A DNA stretch of 64,000 bases from R-RK-3 sp963834945 (GTDB taxonomy: Bacteria; Pseudomonadota; Alphaproteobacteria; Rhizobiales; Rhodomicrobiaceae): contig CAWIDT010000011.1 of assembly GCA_963834945.1 (NCBI GenBank), positions 336,813 to 400,812 of the forward strand, in the 5' to 3' direction. The notes below the pieces were generated by a model that ran no database searches, was not told where the DNA came from, and worked only from the letters and a program-made list of their open reading frames with translations. The position numbers were made by a program, and so were the translations under genes. This document shows positions 44,886 through 54,074 of the stretch, piece after piece (position 1 is the first letter of the stretch; each line of letters begins with the position of its first letter).

Positions 44886-47800
44886 TACACGAAAACCTCT
44901 CTTGCTTGCCCGCGCCCGTAAGATGCGCCGAGCTGATAAACGCGCACCAGGTAACTGGCTTGCGGCGAGCCGAAATCGGCCGTTTGCTGCGCGGTGGTGT
45001 AGGTGACCGATGGCGTTGAGGCCGCGAGAGTGCGCACCACGTCGGCGCCATTCAGGATGTCGATCTCGTAGCGTTCCGCCTCTTCGCCCAGCGGCACGTC
45101 CGGCTGTTCCCAGCCATCGCCGCCGAGCCGCGTGCGCCTGATCCAGGCGATCAGCAAACCGCCGGTCACCTGTTCGGCGGTCACATGCACGGGCGAGAAC
45201 GGCCGCAGCCCGACGCCGTTAAAGACGGGCGTCGCGCTTCGATAGGAGGGGTCGCCGATATCGTAGGGTGCGGGGCCGTATTTCCAGTTGAAGGCGAGGC
45301 CCACATCGGCTTGCGTCATGTCGACCTGTCGCAGCGCGGCGTCGAGCACCACGAAGCGAGCGCCGGCCGCCACCGGATCGCGCATCGCGGCCTCGGTTCC
45401 GGCCTGGCCGCGCAGCAGTCCGGATAGATCGTAGACGCCAGGCGAAACCAGCGCGGCGGTGCTGAACTGGATCACCTCCCATTCGCCATCGGCATTCTCG
45501 ACCGCCGCGATATTCGCGCCGCCGAGCACCAAGAGCGCATCGGCGGACGCCAGCGCGCCATTCGCCATCGATACGCGCAGCACATTGCCGGCGTCCCAGC
45601 GCGAGGTCGGGCCGGAATAGAACGCCGTCACCGTCTCGCCGACTTTCGCGGGCGTGGCGGCCAGCGCCTTCAGCGTGTAGCCGCTGGTCGTGGGCGAGCG
45701 GTAGAACGCCACCCCGCCCGGCCAGGGCGAACCGAAGGCGGCGACCGTGCCGGCATAAGGCACCTCGTCGCCGCGTATCAGCGGCAGGTCGAGGAAGACG
45801 CCGAGCTGCGCGCCATAGGCCGTCGGCGTCGCCGCGACCGGCTGCCGCGAGGGTGCGGCGAAGGCGTCGTAGAGCTGCGGCTCGATCGACATCGCCTCGG
45901 CCTCGATCGCCTGCCCGACGGAAAGGCCGGTGAGCCGCAAGGGAAAGCTGCGGCCATTGGCGCTCAGCGTCACCAGATCGGAGGCATCGAGCGCGAGCCG
46001 CGAAGGCGGCAGGCTGAACCGTCCGCGCTCTCGCGAGGCCCATGGCTCCTGCACCATCGTCTCGGCGATGCCGCGCGCCTTGGCGTAGGTGGTGACGATG
46101 GGCAGCCGCGCCGCTGGCGATGCGGGCCGCGCCGCCGGAGATGCGGCGGCCCTCGGCGCTCGCCTGTTCATAGTCGCGCTCACCATCGATGAATGTCACC
46201 TTGGCGGCGCGGGGCAGGTCGCTTTCCTGGGCGCGGGTCAGCTCGTAACGCGGCGCCTCGGGCGAGGTCTCCACCAGATCGTCCGGCGTCAGGCTGGCGA
46301 GGCTGCCGGCGCGCCCGCGATGGGCGAAGCGCACTTGGCCCTGCGCCTCGAAACTGTCGAAGAAGAACGCCGTCTTCCAGCGGTTGCAGCGCGTCGCGGG
46401 CCGACATCACCCGGTCGATCACATAGCCCGCCATCGATCCGGCGAGCTGGCCGGCGTCGAATTCGGCAAAGCCGTAATCGGCCATGATCGTGATGACCGC
46501 CTCGGCGAGCGGCGCATCGGCGACGCGGCCCGTCAGCCAATGGCCAAGCTGCCAATTGTCGCCGTCGCTCCAGATGGTGCGCAGCGCCGGGAACGCCGGA
46601 TAGGGGCGCGCGTCCCAGGTGTAGAGCATGATCCGGCTGGCATCGACCATGCGGCCCGCATAGACGCCGCTGGCCGGGTTCTGCGTCTCGTGCGAAATCG
46701 GGGTGAGCGGCATCGTACCATTCGAGCAACGCGCGCAAATGCCGCCGCTGGATCAGGTCGTCGCGCACGCCCCGGCTGAAATAGGGGAAGACGCTTTCGG
46801 AGCTTTTCGGGTCGTGGAAGACATTCGGCTGGTTCGATCCCTTGTCGATGGCCGGACAGCCTAGCTCGGTGAACCAGACCGGCTTGCCTTCCGGCGTCCA
46901 GGCCGTGGGCTGCCGCTTTCCGTACCGCCGGGCCGATCATAATGCGGGTTCGACCACCAGGATCGCAGGTCCTTATAGCGGAACACCCAGGGCTTGCCCG
47001 CGCCGTCCGTGATCGGCGTGCGCGTCTGGCTGGCGCGGTCGGCGTCGCTGGCATAGTACCAGTCGTAGCCCTTCGCCGCCTTCGATGTTGCCCTTCAGAT
47101 AGCCCAGATCGTGGATGAAGCGCGTGCCCGACTGGTAGTCCAGATGCGTGGTGCCGTCGCGCCAATCCGACAGGGGCCAGTAATTGTCGATGGCGACCGC
47201 GTCGATATTGGCGTCGGCCCAGAGCGGGTCTAGGTGGAAATACACATCACCCGAGCCGTCGCCGGGCTGGTGGCCGAAATATTCGCTCCAGTCGGCGGCA
47301 TAGGTAAGTTTCGCGTCGGGCAGCAGGAGCTTCACCTGCGCCGCCAGCGCGATCAGCTTCGCGACGAACGGATAGGTGCCGGCGCTGTCGCGGACCCAGC
47401 CGAGGCCGCGCATCTCCGAGCCGATGATGAAAGCGTCGGCGCCGCCCGCTGCTTTCGCCAGCGCCGCATTGTGCAGCACGAAGCGCGAGTAGCTCCATTC
47501 GTCAGGGCCGGTATAGGTGACGGTTTCGCCTGCAACGGAGAAGTCGGCGGCCGTCGCGGTGCCGTAAAACGCATCGATCTGCGCTGCCGCCGCGCCCGGT
47601 CTGATCGGGGGTGCCGATCTCGCCCGGTGCCGGGTCGCAGGTGATGCCGCCCGCGCCAGGGGAAAGCGGGCTGATCGCCTGCGCCGCTATAAGGGTCGGT
47701 GAGGCCGTTCGCCGCCGGGATGTCCATCAGCATGAACGGCGTGAGGATCACTTCGAAGCCGCGCGTCTTCAGATCCTGGATGGCCGCGATCACCGTCTGG

Positions 47801-48843
47801 TCGGCGGGCGTGCCGCCATAGGCCGGGCGCACGCCCACCAGCGAGACCGCATCGGCCGAGGCACGGTTCAGCCCGGCCACCTCCCAGGCAATCGGGGTGG
47901 TGCCGGTGCCCTTGTCGTGGGTATCGACCTTCGGCTTGATCTCGCATTCGGCACACCGCAAATCCGAGCCGAACCAGGCAACGAACAGCGAAACCGCGCC
48001 GCAATTTTGCGCCGTCTGCTCAAGCTGATCGACCGAAACCGCCCAATCCGAGGGGCCTAGCGTCGTATGCCGGTTCTCCGAATAGGTGGTGCCGCTGCCC
48101 GCATCGACGCGCACTTCGGCCGGGTGATAGGAAAACTCGCCCGCCGCCGGGATCATGGTGACGCCATGGATCTGGCTCTCGAAGCTGTCGACGGCGCGGA
48201 ATACCTCGAAGTTCAACTGCGGAATGCGGTTGCCGAAATCCTCCAGCGGCAGCCGCTCGAACACGATGTAGGCCAGCCCGCGATAGGCCGGCGCGTTGCT
48301 CGGCGCCCTCCTTCGCCTCGATAAGGCTGTCGGGAGCTGCGTTTCGCTGCCGGGATAGAAACGGTAGGTGTAATCCGACAGGGTAATCTCGTCGCCATCC
48401 GCCCACACCCGCCCGAGCCGGGTCACCTCGCCCTCGCAGAGCGCGACGGCGAAATTGGCGAAGTAGCGGTAATTGGTCGCGGACGAGCCCCGGCCGGCAT
48501 TCAGCCCCTTGCCGCCGCCGCCCGCTTCGGAGCTGGTCGTCTCCTCCTCGAAATTGGTGGCCCAGATGATCTGTCCGCCCAGCCGCGCGCGGCCGTAGAG
48601 CCGGGCGATATCGGTGCCCTCGGTCGAGGCGGTCACGGTGAGATCGGCGAGACGCGGCCCATCGCGGACAGTGTCCTGCCCGGTCGCCCCGAACAGCGCC
48701 TGATCGATATAGGCGCCTGCCAGCGTGCCTGCCGCCCTGCCGATCGCCGCGCCGGTCAATGTCGCGCCGAGAAACGAAAAACCAGCCGGGAGCAGAGCCG
48801 ATCCGGCCGCCGCTCCGACCGCCGAAAGTGCCAATGTCGCCAT
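44885..48843 (-). pseudogene. GTA/phage megatron (gp15-like, TIM-barrel containing), frame broken many times
   Basis: The N-terminus (MATLALSAVGAAAGSALLPA) is the hydrophobic start of gp15, which forms the tail tip and carries a TIM-barrel domain, seen here as GGADAFIIGSEMRGLGWVRD, LTYAADWSEYFGHQPGDGSG and LADIDAVAIDNYW-like sequence, and the C-terminal phage-tail domain up to YGRGQAREVFV. The total span equals about 1319 codons, the family size. But the frame changes near 48.30–48.35 (a compensating pair), 47.69, 47.60, 47.09, 46.91, 46.71, 46.38 and 46.12 kb. Each piece is well conserved, so the changes are recent or are sequence errors. Confidence 0.8.
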
Positions 48844-48979
48844 GACGGTACGCCTCTACATCTCGATCTATTCGGTTGCGCGAATATGTTTTTAGGAATT
48901 ACGGCAAGCTTGGCGTAACGGGTTCTATGGGCAAATACTGACTAAGACGGCAGGCCAATTCCGCTTCGCTCGCACCCGA

Positions 48980-49501
48980 TTAAAGGCCGATTGAAAGGCC
49001 GAGATCGAGCCGGGTCCGCGCACCGGGCGTGTCGGCTTCGCCGGGCAGCGCGGCCGAACGTCCGATGAGATGCAGCGTTGCTTTTGCCGCAGGAAGCCGC
49101 CGGAGCGCCAACGGGCGGGCCACGGCTCCGGCGACCGAGAACCCGCCCGCGTCGGCACCAAGAGCGAGCGCCGGCGACTGGAACCCCGCCGCCTGCCCGG
49201 AAATGCCGACGCCGCCGAAGCCGATGACGGAACGGCGCGCCGCTGCGAAACCGACCGCCTCGCCGACAAGCGCAATCGCGGCAGTCCCCGCGGAAATCGC
49301 CCACCTATATGTCAGCACAACCGGCTGGCCGCCGACCGAGACACCGCCATTGGCCGCAGGCATGCGGCGCATGACGAGCGGACGAGCGCTCTGCCCATCG
49401 CGAGTAACCGCTCCCGCGCTTGCCACGAGGCTGTAGGCTGTGCCGCTTCCTGCCTGCTGCACTGCGGAGGCGGTCAGAATCGGCTGATAAGCCCAGCTCA
49501 T
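48980..49501 (-). CDS. hypothetical tail-module protein, Ala/Gly-rich
   Basis: 173 residues with three imperfect repeats of a motif ending R-R-x-P-A-A-x-G/K (RPLVMRRMPAANGGVSVGGQ and RPLALRRLPAAKATLHLIGR). Low-complexity Ala/Gly/Val composition suggests a beta-structured fibre segment. It sits between gp15 and the next small tail gene on the same strand. I do not recognise a family. Confidence 0.5.
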   Translation of the reverse strand: MSWAYQPILTASAVQQAGSGTAYSLVASAGAVTRDGQSARPLVMRRMPAANGGVSVGGQPVVLTYRWAISAGTAAIALVGEAVGFAAARRSVIGFGGVGISGQAAGFQSPALALGADAGGFSVAGAVARPLALRRLPAAKATLHLIGRSAALPGEADTPGARTRLDLGLSIGL

Positions 49502-49547
49502 CTATATTTGTCCTATCGCTTCGCTGCTTGAGGAGGTGCCGCCCACC

Positions 49548-49903
49548 TTAGGCAACCTTGCTAATCCGCCAGTTGATCGTCCGGTCGGTCCCCGCAACCT
49601 TGATCAGCGTCATATCCCACCCGGCCCCCAGGATCAGCGACGGGCTGACCCAGAGCGGATTGCCTTGCGCGCCGGAGAATTCCGCCGTGTAGACCTTGCG
49701 CTGCGTGTCGCCGGTGCGGCATTTCTCGTAGACGGCGAAGCGGAAGGTGTCGCCGGTGGCCATGGCGTTCAGATCCAGCATCGCCGCATAGACGCCGCGC
49801 CGTGGTGTTGGTCGCGATGGTCGGACGAGCCGTTGTTCAGCGACCATTCGGTGGTGGATAGCGATGTTTTCGAGCCGGTGACGGCCTCGACGGTGATGGT
49901 CAT
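49548..49903 (-). pseudogene. small tail-module protein with frameshift
   Basis: The start at 49903 (MTITVEAVTGSKTSLSTTEW) has a GGAG site upstream. The 3' part in another frame, GVYAAMLDLNAMATGDTFRF then AEFSGAQGNPLWVSPSLILG, is well conserved in look. The two parts are joined near 49.80–49.82 kb only by changing frame at least once, probably twice. The intact product would be about 118 residues. Similar small proteins occur in the fibre region of alphaproteobacterial prophages; no named function. Confidence 0.5.
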
Positions 49904-49953
49904 TTTTTCTCCTGTCGCCGCGCCTCCGCGCGGCTGTTTGCCCAGCTAGGCGC

Positions 49954-50014
49954 TGGGCCCCGGCTGCCACGAACTCAAGCCATGCGCGTGCCACCCGGGG
50001 CCCGCAAGCGGGCC
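49954..50014. repeat. composite GC-rich palindrome, copy 1
   Basis: GGGCCCCGGCTGCCAC and GTGCCACCCGGGGCCC are near-complementary arms, and GGCCCGCAAGCGGGCC-like hairpin ends the unit. This is the leftmost member of the family in the particle cluster and has a different spacer from the later copies. Confidence 0.6.
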
Positions 50015-50073
50015 ACCGGCCCGAGCGGAGGCGAGGGCCACAAAACAAAAACCCGGATGCGCGGCTCCAGGAA

Positions 50074-50937
50074 TTAGTGAACCGCCCAAGCGGCGATGGA
50101 GAGAGCTTGCACCGTTACGCCGCATTTGCCGCGTGCCTGCAATTGGGTTCCGGCGGCGAGGCGCTTGAAGATCGGGCCTTGCGGTATCCAGACGCCGCAT
50201 CTGGACGAATTGAGCGTGCGGTACATCGGGCCGCCAATGGCGAAGCCGTTCGCCCCGAACTCGTAAGTATAGGTCTTCGAACTCCACGAGGCCGAGCTGT
50301 GAACGCCGCCGATGCCGAACTGAATTGCGCTGCAATCCGCCGTCAGCGTCGAGCCGAAATCCGCCCATGATGAGAAGCTGGAGCTGGATGACGCTCCGCT
50401 ATGCGTCGTGCCCTGCGAATTGGATGGATCGATGCCGATCGCCGTCACCCGCTGGCCGCACCACCAGGAAGCCGGATTGCGATTGCCGCCCTTGGCGATA
50501 ATCCCGATATTGAGCACCGGCGCGGTGGACGTTCCCGCGCTCCTGATCCGCGCCCCAAGGGTTGCCCCTGCCGGTATCCAAAGCGGGAAATCATAAACTC
50601 CGCCCGGCCCGGCGACGCTTGAACCGCTCTGGCTCATCAGATTGACCCCGCCGACCATCAGCGAGGGGATCAGCGTCGACCAGCTCGTTCCACCGGCAGG
50701 ATCGACCAGCAGGTCCATCAGGCAATTGTTGTTTGCGGTCGCGCTGAAGGTGCCGGTGAGGATCAGCCGCAGATATTCGACATCATGGGCCAGCGCCGAC
50801 AGGACGGCGGTATCGGAGCCGTCCGCATTGCTGGTGCCCGAAGTGACCGCGGTGCCGAAATTGAGGTAATCCGGGGAGGCCGGAAAATTGTCGGTGCAAT
50901 AGGTCCAGGACGGGGCGTCCGGCATGATGAGGGACAT
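50074..50937 (-). CDS. phage-like structural protein, hypothetical
   Basis: 287 residues, Ser/Gly/Thr/Asn-rich and without signal peptide (SSSSSFSSWADFGSTLTADC; GGVHSSASWSSKTYTYEFGA). The composition and position between NlpC/P60 and gp15 indicate a beta-rich fibre or receptor-binding protein. The start at 50937 overlaps the stop of the upstream 141-residue gene. No family recognised. Confidence 0.5.
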   Translation of the reverse strand: MSLIMPDAPSWTYCTDNFPASPDYLNFGTAVTSGTSNADGSDTAVLSALAHDVEYLRLILTGTFSATANNNCLMDLLVDPAGGTSWSTLIPSLMVGGVNLMSQSGSSVAGPGGVYDFPLWIPAGATLGARIRSAGTSTAPVLNIGIIAKGGNRNPASWWCGQRVTAIGIDPSNSQGTTHSGASSSSSFSSWADFGSTLTADCSAIQFGIGGVHSSASWSSKTYTYEFGANGFAIGGPMYRTLNSSRCGVWIPQGPIFKRLAAGTQLQARGKCGVTVQALSIAAWAVH

Positions 50938-51362
50938 TAAGCGACCTGCAAGACGCCGTTGGTTGCGTCAAAATCGACGGTGAGGCTTTCGCCGTCGGCC
51001 AGCGTGATCGAGGAGCCGTAATCCCACCAGCCGACCAGCGGATCGGCGGGCGATGTGGGGGTATCGTCGACGAGCACCACATAGCGGAACGGGCCGATGG
51101 AACCACCGGACGCGGTGATCGTCACATCATTGAGCACAAGCTTGTAGGTGCCGCTGGTTTGGCTGGACGAGGCAACCGTCGCGGCGACACCGCCGGTGGC
51201 ATAGCCATTGCCATTGGAGATTTCGGTGAGGTCGGCCCGCACGGAATTGGCCGCGACGGGGGCGGTATTCGTCAATGCGATCTTCAGCGCATCGGTCTGA
51301 AAATTTATGACGCCTTCGGCCATATATTCGACGAAGGCGTTGAATTTATTGAAGCTTGCCAT
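50937..51362 (-). CDS. phage-like hypothetical protein
   Basis: 141 residues with a compact beta-domain pattern: FVEYMAEGVINFQTDALKIA, SSQTSGTYKLVLNDVTITAS, GPFRYVVLVDDTPTSPADPL. Such short proteins are common in tail or fibre regions of alphaproteobacterial prophages. It is coupled (ATG/TAA overlap) to the downstream fibre-like gene. Function not established. Confidence 0.55.
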   Translation of the reverse strand: MASFNKFNAFVEYMAEGVINFQTDALKIALTNTAPVAANSVRADLTEISNGNGYATGGVAATVASSSQTSGTYKLVLNDVTITASGGSIGPFRYVVLVDDTPTSPADPLVGWWDYGSSITLADGESLTVDFDATNGVLQVA

Positions 51363-51474
51363 TTGCTCTACCTTTGCTGGTGAGGCTTTCGGGACCTAAT
51401 TGCTTGCGCACGATTTTCAGGAGAACCGATCTCCATCCTCGCCTTCGCGGGGACATGCCTTTCCTGATCGTGCT

Positions 51475-51735
51475 CTAATAAAGCGCCCAGAGACTTGCGG
51501 CGCTGCCGCCGGTCTTCACGCGCCGCACGCCGATGGGATTGAAGCCTTGCTGAAGCGGCACGCCGCTCTGTTCGACGCCACTCGCATCGACGATGGTCGC
51601 GGTTCCGGCGGTGCCCACCAGCAGCGCGCGGCAGGTCCCGCCCGGCAGGTCGTTGTCGTCGTCGGGTGTGACCGGCTCGATATGCGAGGCGGGCGAGCTG
51701 AGGCCGCCGCTATGGCTGCTGAACGGGTTGGACAT
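51475..51735 (-). CDS. small spike-base-like protein
   Basis: 86 residues: MSNPFSSHSGGLSSPASHIE, then GGTCRALLVGTAGTATIVDA and GVPLQQGFNPIGVRRVKTGG, ending ASLWALY. This 'start – beta strand – L.P.RV..TGT.A..L.ALY' layout is widespread in alphaproteobacterial phages next to tail fibres. It overlaps the NlpC/P60 3' end by 26 bases. Confidence 0.55.
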   Translation of the reverse strand: MSNPFSSHSGGLSSPASHIEPVTPDDDNDLPGGTCRALLVGTAGTATIVDASGVEQSGVPLQQGFNPIGVRRVKTGGSAASLWALY

Positions 51736-52314
51736 AGGGGTGCTCCTGATCGGGGAATCGGAAAGCGGCCGCGATGCGCCGCCGCCACCAGGGGGTGAGG
51801 TGAACTTCGCAGACCGGCGCGCCTTCGATCGCGTGGATGATTTTTGTTGGGGCGCCGCGGACACTTGCTTCGGAGCCCGCAAGCGGGCCAACAGCCGGGC
51901 GGATGCCCGGCGCACACAATCCCGCAGTGCTGGCCGGCGTGCCGTGGCACTCGCTTCGGGGCCTGCAAGCGGGCCAACAGCCGGGCGGATGCCCGGCGCA
52001 CAAGAAACAATCCCGCAATGCTTGGCCATCGCGCCGGGCCGGAGGCGGAAAATCAGCACGTCGCCGGGTTCGGCCTCGCGCGGGTCCACGGCGATGAGAT
52101 GGCGCGCGGCGCCTTCGATCATGGTTTCGCGCGACGCGGCTTCCGCCCAGTCGCGGCTGTAGGGCGGAGGCGTTTCGGCGGGCTGCCCGCAGGCTTCGGC
52201 ATAGACGCCGCGCACGAGGCCGAGGCAGTCGCAGCCTACGCCTTTCAGCGAGGCCTGATGATGATAGGGCGTGCCCAGCCAGCCACGGGCCAGCGCGACG
52301 ATGTCGGCTCGCAT
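51710..52314 (-). pseudogene. NlpC/P60 family peptidase (gp14-like) interrupted by two palindrome units
   Basis: The start at 52314 (MRADIVALARGWLGTPYHHQ) leads into the catalytic Cys motif GVGCDCLGLVRG and AKHCGIVS with the catalytic His. After this the frame runs into repeat sequence. Coding is recovered in another frame at TKIIHAIEGAPVCEVHLTPW then WRRRIAAAFRFPDQEHPY, the normal C-terminus of the GTA-type tail peptidase. About 180 bases, holding two tandem copies of a hairpin pair, lie between them. The enzyme normally degrades peptidoglycan during DNA entry; the interrupted product would lack its C-terminal third. Confidence 0.7.
51843..52022. repeat. tandem hairpin pair inside the NlpC/P60 gene
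   Basis: Two units about 92 bases apart each contain GCCGGGCGGATGCCCGGC and a GCCCGCAAGCGGGC-type hairpin (in the left unit, GCCTGCAAGCGGGC). Each is flanked by a copy of the short coding stretch around CCCGCAATGC / CCCGCAGTGC, so the tandem unit includes a piece of the peptidase gene itself. That suggests duplication after insertion. Confidence 0.6.
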
Positions 52315-52344
52315 GGAATGATGCCTCAATGAGCGGGTGGGTAG

Positions 52345-53238
52345 TCAGGGGTTCATGCTGGCGCCGTCATTCGACGGATCGCCGGAGACAGGGTAGGCGA
52401 GCACATAGCTGTTGCCGGGCATGTGCGGGAAGCCGCGAAAATTGAGCGGATTGGCGAATTTCGCCTGGCAGGTCGCGAAGGTCTTGTCGCATCCCGCCGT
52501 GACGATAAAGCCGTCGCCGGGCGCGATGGCCGACGCCATGGAGCGCCACAGCTCGATCTCGGCCGCGCCGCCCGCACTGACGAAGCGCTTCACCTCCATC
52601 TGGCGATTGGCGTTGGCGCCGCCCGTCCAGGTGAGCAGCCCGCCGGCAAACCAGGTGTCTGCGAACGCGTCGAGACCGGAGGCGGTGAACAGATAGGCGC
52701 TGCTCGCGGCCAAGACGCTGCCAGCACCTTTGTAGGACGGGCTGTCGAGATCGACGCCGCAGCGCGCCTCGCCCAGCGTCGCATCGCAGGCATATTGATA
52801 GGTGCGGCCCTGTTGCTGGCCGAGTTCATGCGCCAGGCTGCGCAATTCGGCGGTGAAGCCCAATTCGCCGCGCTTCACTTCGCCGATGGAACCAGCCATC
52901 ATCAGCAGCCGCTGCTCGGGTTCGGCCCAGTTGACGCGCCAGATTTCTATGCGCGCGCCGTCAAACAGCCCGCCCGCCAGATCGGCCTCGCCGAGCCGGT
53001 CGGAGCGCAGCGCTCCGGTTACGTCGAGGTTGTCGACCGAAAGACCTACGGACTGGCGCATATCCGACCCGGTGAAGCCGCTCGCGGCCTCGAAGGTGGT
53101 GGCGTCGAAAGCGATGTCGCGGTCATGATCGGTGAACCCATAGGCAGCGCCGTCGGTCCGCATCAGCCGCCAGCACCAGGCCAGCGTCGTCGCGCCCGAT
53201 GACAGGTGGGCCTGCAGCCCGGCGGGAAGGGTTTTCAT
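52345..53238 (-). CDS. DUF2163 / TIGR02218 tail hub protein (gp13-like)
   Basis: 297 residues. N-terminal MKTLPAGLQAHLSSGATTLA, then LTDHDR-like FTDHDRDIAFDATTFEAASG, SVDNLDVTGALRSDRL and the C-terminal CDKTFATCQAKFANPLNFRG then FPHMPGNSYVLAYP with conserved cysteines, all family hallmarks. The protein is part of the baseplate hub in GTA-like tails. It lies upstream of the NlpC/P60 gene as expected. Confidence 0.88.
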   Translation of the reverse strand: MKTLPAGLQAHLSSGATTLAWCWRLMRTDGAAYGFTDHDRDIAFDATTFEAASGFTGSDMRQSVGLSVDNLDVTGALRSDRLGEADLAGGLFDGARIEIWRVNWAEPEQRLLMMAGSIGEVKRGELGFTAELRSLAHELGQQQGRTYQYACDATLGEARCGVDLDSPSYKGAGSVLAASSAYLFTASGLDAFADTWFAGGLLTWTGGANANRQMEVKRFVSAGGAAEIELWRSMASAIAPGDGFIVTAGCDKTFATCQAKFANPLNFRGFPHMPGNSYVLAYPVSGDPSNDGASMNP

Positions 53239-53263
53239 CTGTTAAAGGAAGACCTTTTGCTGG

Positions 53264-53467
53264 AATCGGCGCATCTGCGCCGATGAATGGCCCACTTAGC
53301 CGTAGGCCCCGGATGAGTTTTTGCTGGGAGCCGGGCATCCGCCCGGCACATGGCCCGCTCGCGGGCCCCGGGTGGCCACACCCAAACGCCGAGGTTGCCG
53401 CGAGCACAGCATTCGTGCCGGCCACCCGGGGGGTTTTTATCTTTGACGCCTCGCATCCGCGAGGCGT
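53264..53467. repeat. composite palindrome array, copy 3 (left of IS-like element)
   Basis: Contains, in order, a CGGCGC...GCGCCG hairpin (53265–53285), GGCCCACTTAGCCGTAGGCC (53289–53308), GCCGGGCATCCGCCCGGC (53330–53347), GGCCCGCTCGCGGGCC (53352–53367), a core with CCAAACGCCGAG, and GCCTCGCATCCGCGAGGC (53448–53465). It fills the space between DUF2163 and the IS-like element. Confidence 0.75.
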
Positions 53468-53682
53468 TAGAGCGGGATCACTCTTTTCGGAATCGGAAAG
53501 GGATTCCCAAGATGCCCGAACAGTGATTCATGATTCCCAGTGGAAAGGGGGCCAGTCATGAATGGTGCGTGCTTATTCCAACGATCTTCGTGAACGTGCT
53601 GCTTGACCAGTTCCCCGCAACTGAGTGTAAAAACTATCTGGTCAATGCGGGATATGCTTCCGTGTAAAGTGATCCCGCTCTA
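53468..53682 (+). mobile_element. IS630-like miniature element / remnant (215 bp)
   Basis: Ends are TAGAGCGGGATCACT and its inverse AGTGATCCCGCTCTA, a 15-base perfect terminal inverted repeat, and the target TA is present at both outer ends. Inside is a start codon at about 53561 reading MVRAYSNDLRERAA before a stop, which matches the N-terminus of IS630-family transposases. The rest of the transposase is missing, so it cannot move itself. The element sits inside the palindrome array. Confidence 0.75.
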
Positions 53683-53802
53683 GGCCCACTTGCAGGCCCC
53701 GGTGCCCCACCCCGAGCACAGCATTCGTGGCGGCCACCCCGGGCCTACGGCTAAGTGGGCATATCATCGGCGCGGATGCGCCGATGCAAACAAAGACTCC
53801 CC
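53683..53802. repeat. composite palindrome array, copy 3 (right of IS-like element)
   Basis: GGCCCACTTGCAGGCC, then a core with GAGCACAGCATTCGTGG, a CTACGGCTAAGTGGGC arm, and a hairpin with stem CATCGGCGC and loop GGAT (53765–53786). The tail CAAACAAAGACTCC recurs at the right end of other copies. Together with 53264–53467 this is one array split by the IS-like element. Confidence 0.7.
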
Positions 53803-53837
53803 GCAGATGCGAGGGCTCAAAAATAAAACCAAAAGCT

Positions 53838-54074
53838 CTACCGGTCCCGGTCTTCCCGATCGCCCCGGTCACCCCTGTCGTCGTCGTCGTCGTCATCTCT
53901 GTCGTCGTCTTCGGTGTCGGACAGCTTCTTCGCGAGATCCTGCAGGATCTTCGCGTCGGCGGCCATGTCGGAGGCAACATCCGAGAGGTCGTCAGCGCCG
54001 GTATAGCGAAGACCATATTTCTCCAAAATCTTGTCGCGCTGCTTTTCTGTGTTGTTGCGGCTGTCGGAACTCAT
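53838..54074 (-). CDS. small acidic protein, hypothetical
   Basis: 78 residues: a helical N-terminal part (MSSDSRNNTEKQRDKILEKY, SDVASDMAADAKILQDLAKK) and a tail of almost only Asp and Arg (DDDRDDDDDDDRGDRGDRED). The start overlaps the DUF2460 stop (ATGA), so it is translated with the tail genes. A DNA-mimic or chaperone-like role is conceivable from the charge but not shown. No family recognised. Confidence 0.55.
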   Translation of the reverse strand: MSSDSRNNTEKQRDKILEKYGLRYTGADDLSDVASDMAADAKILQDLAKKLSDTEDDDRDDDDDDDRGDRGDREDRDR

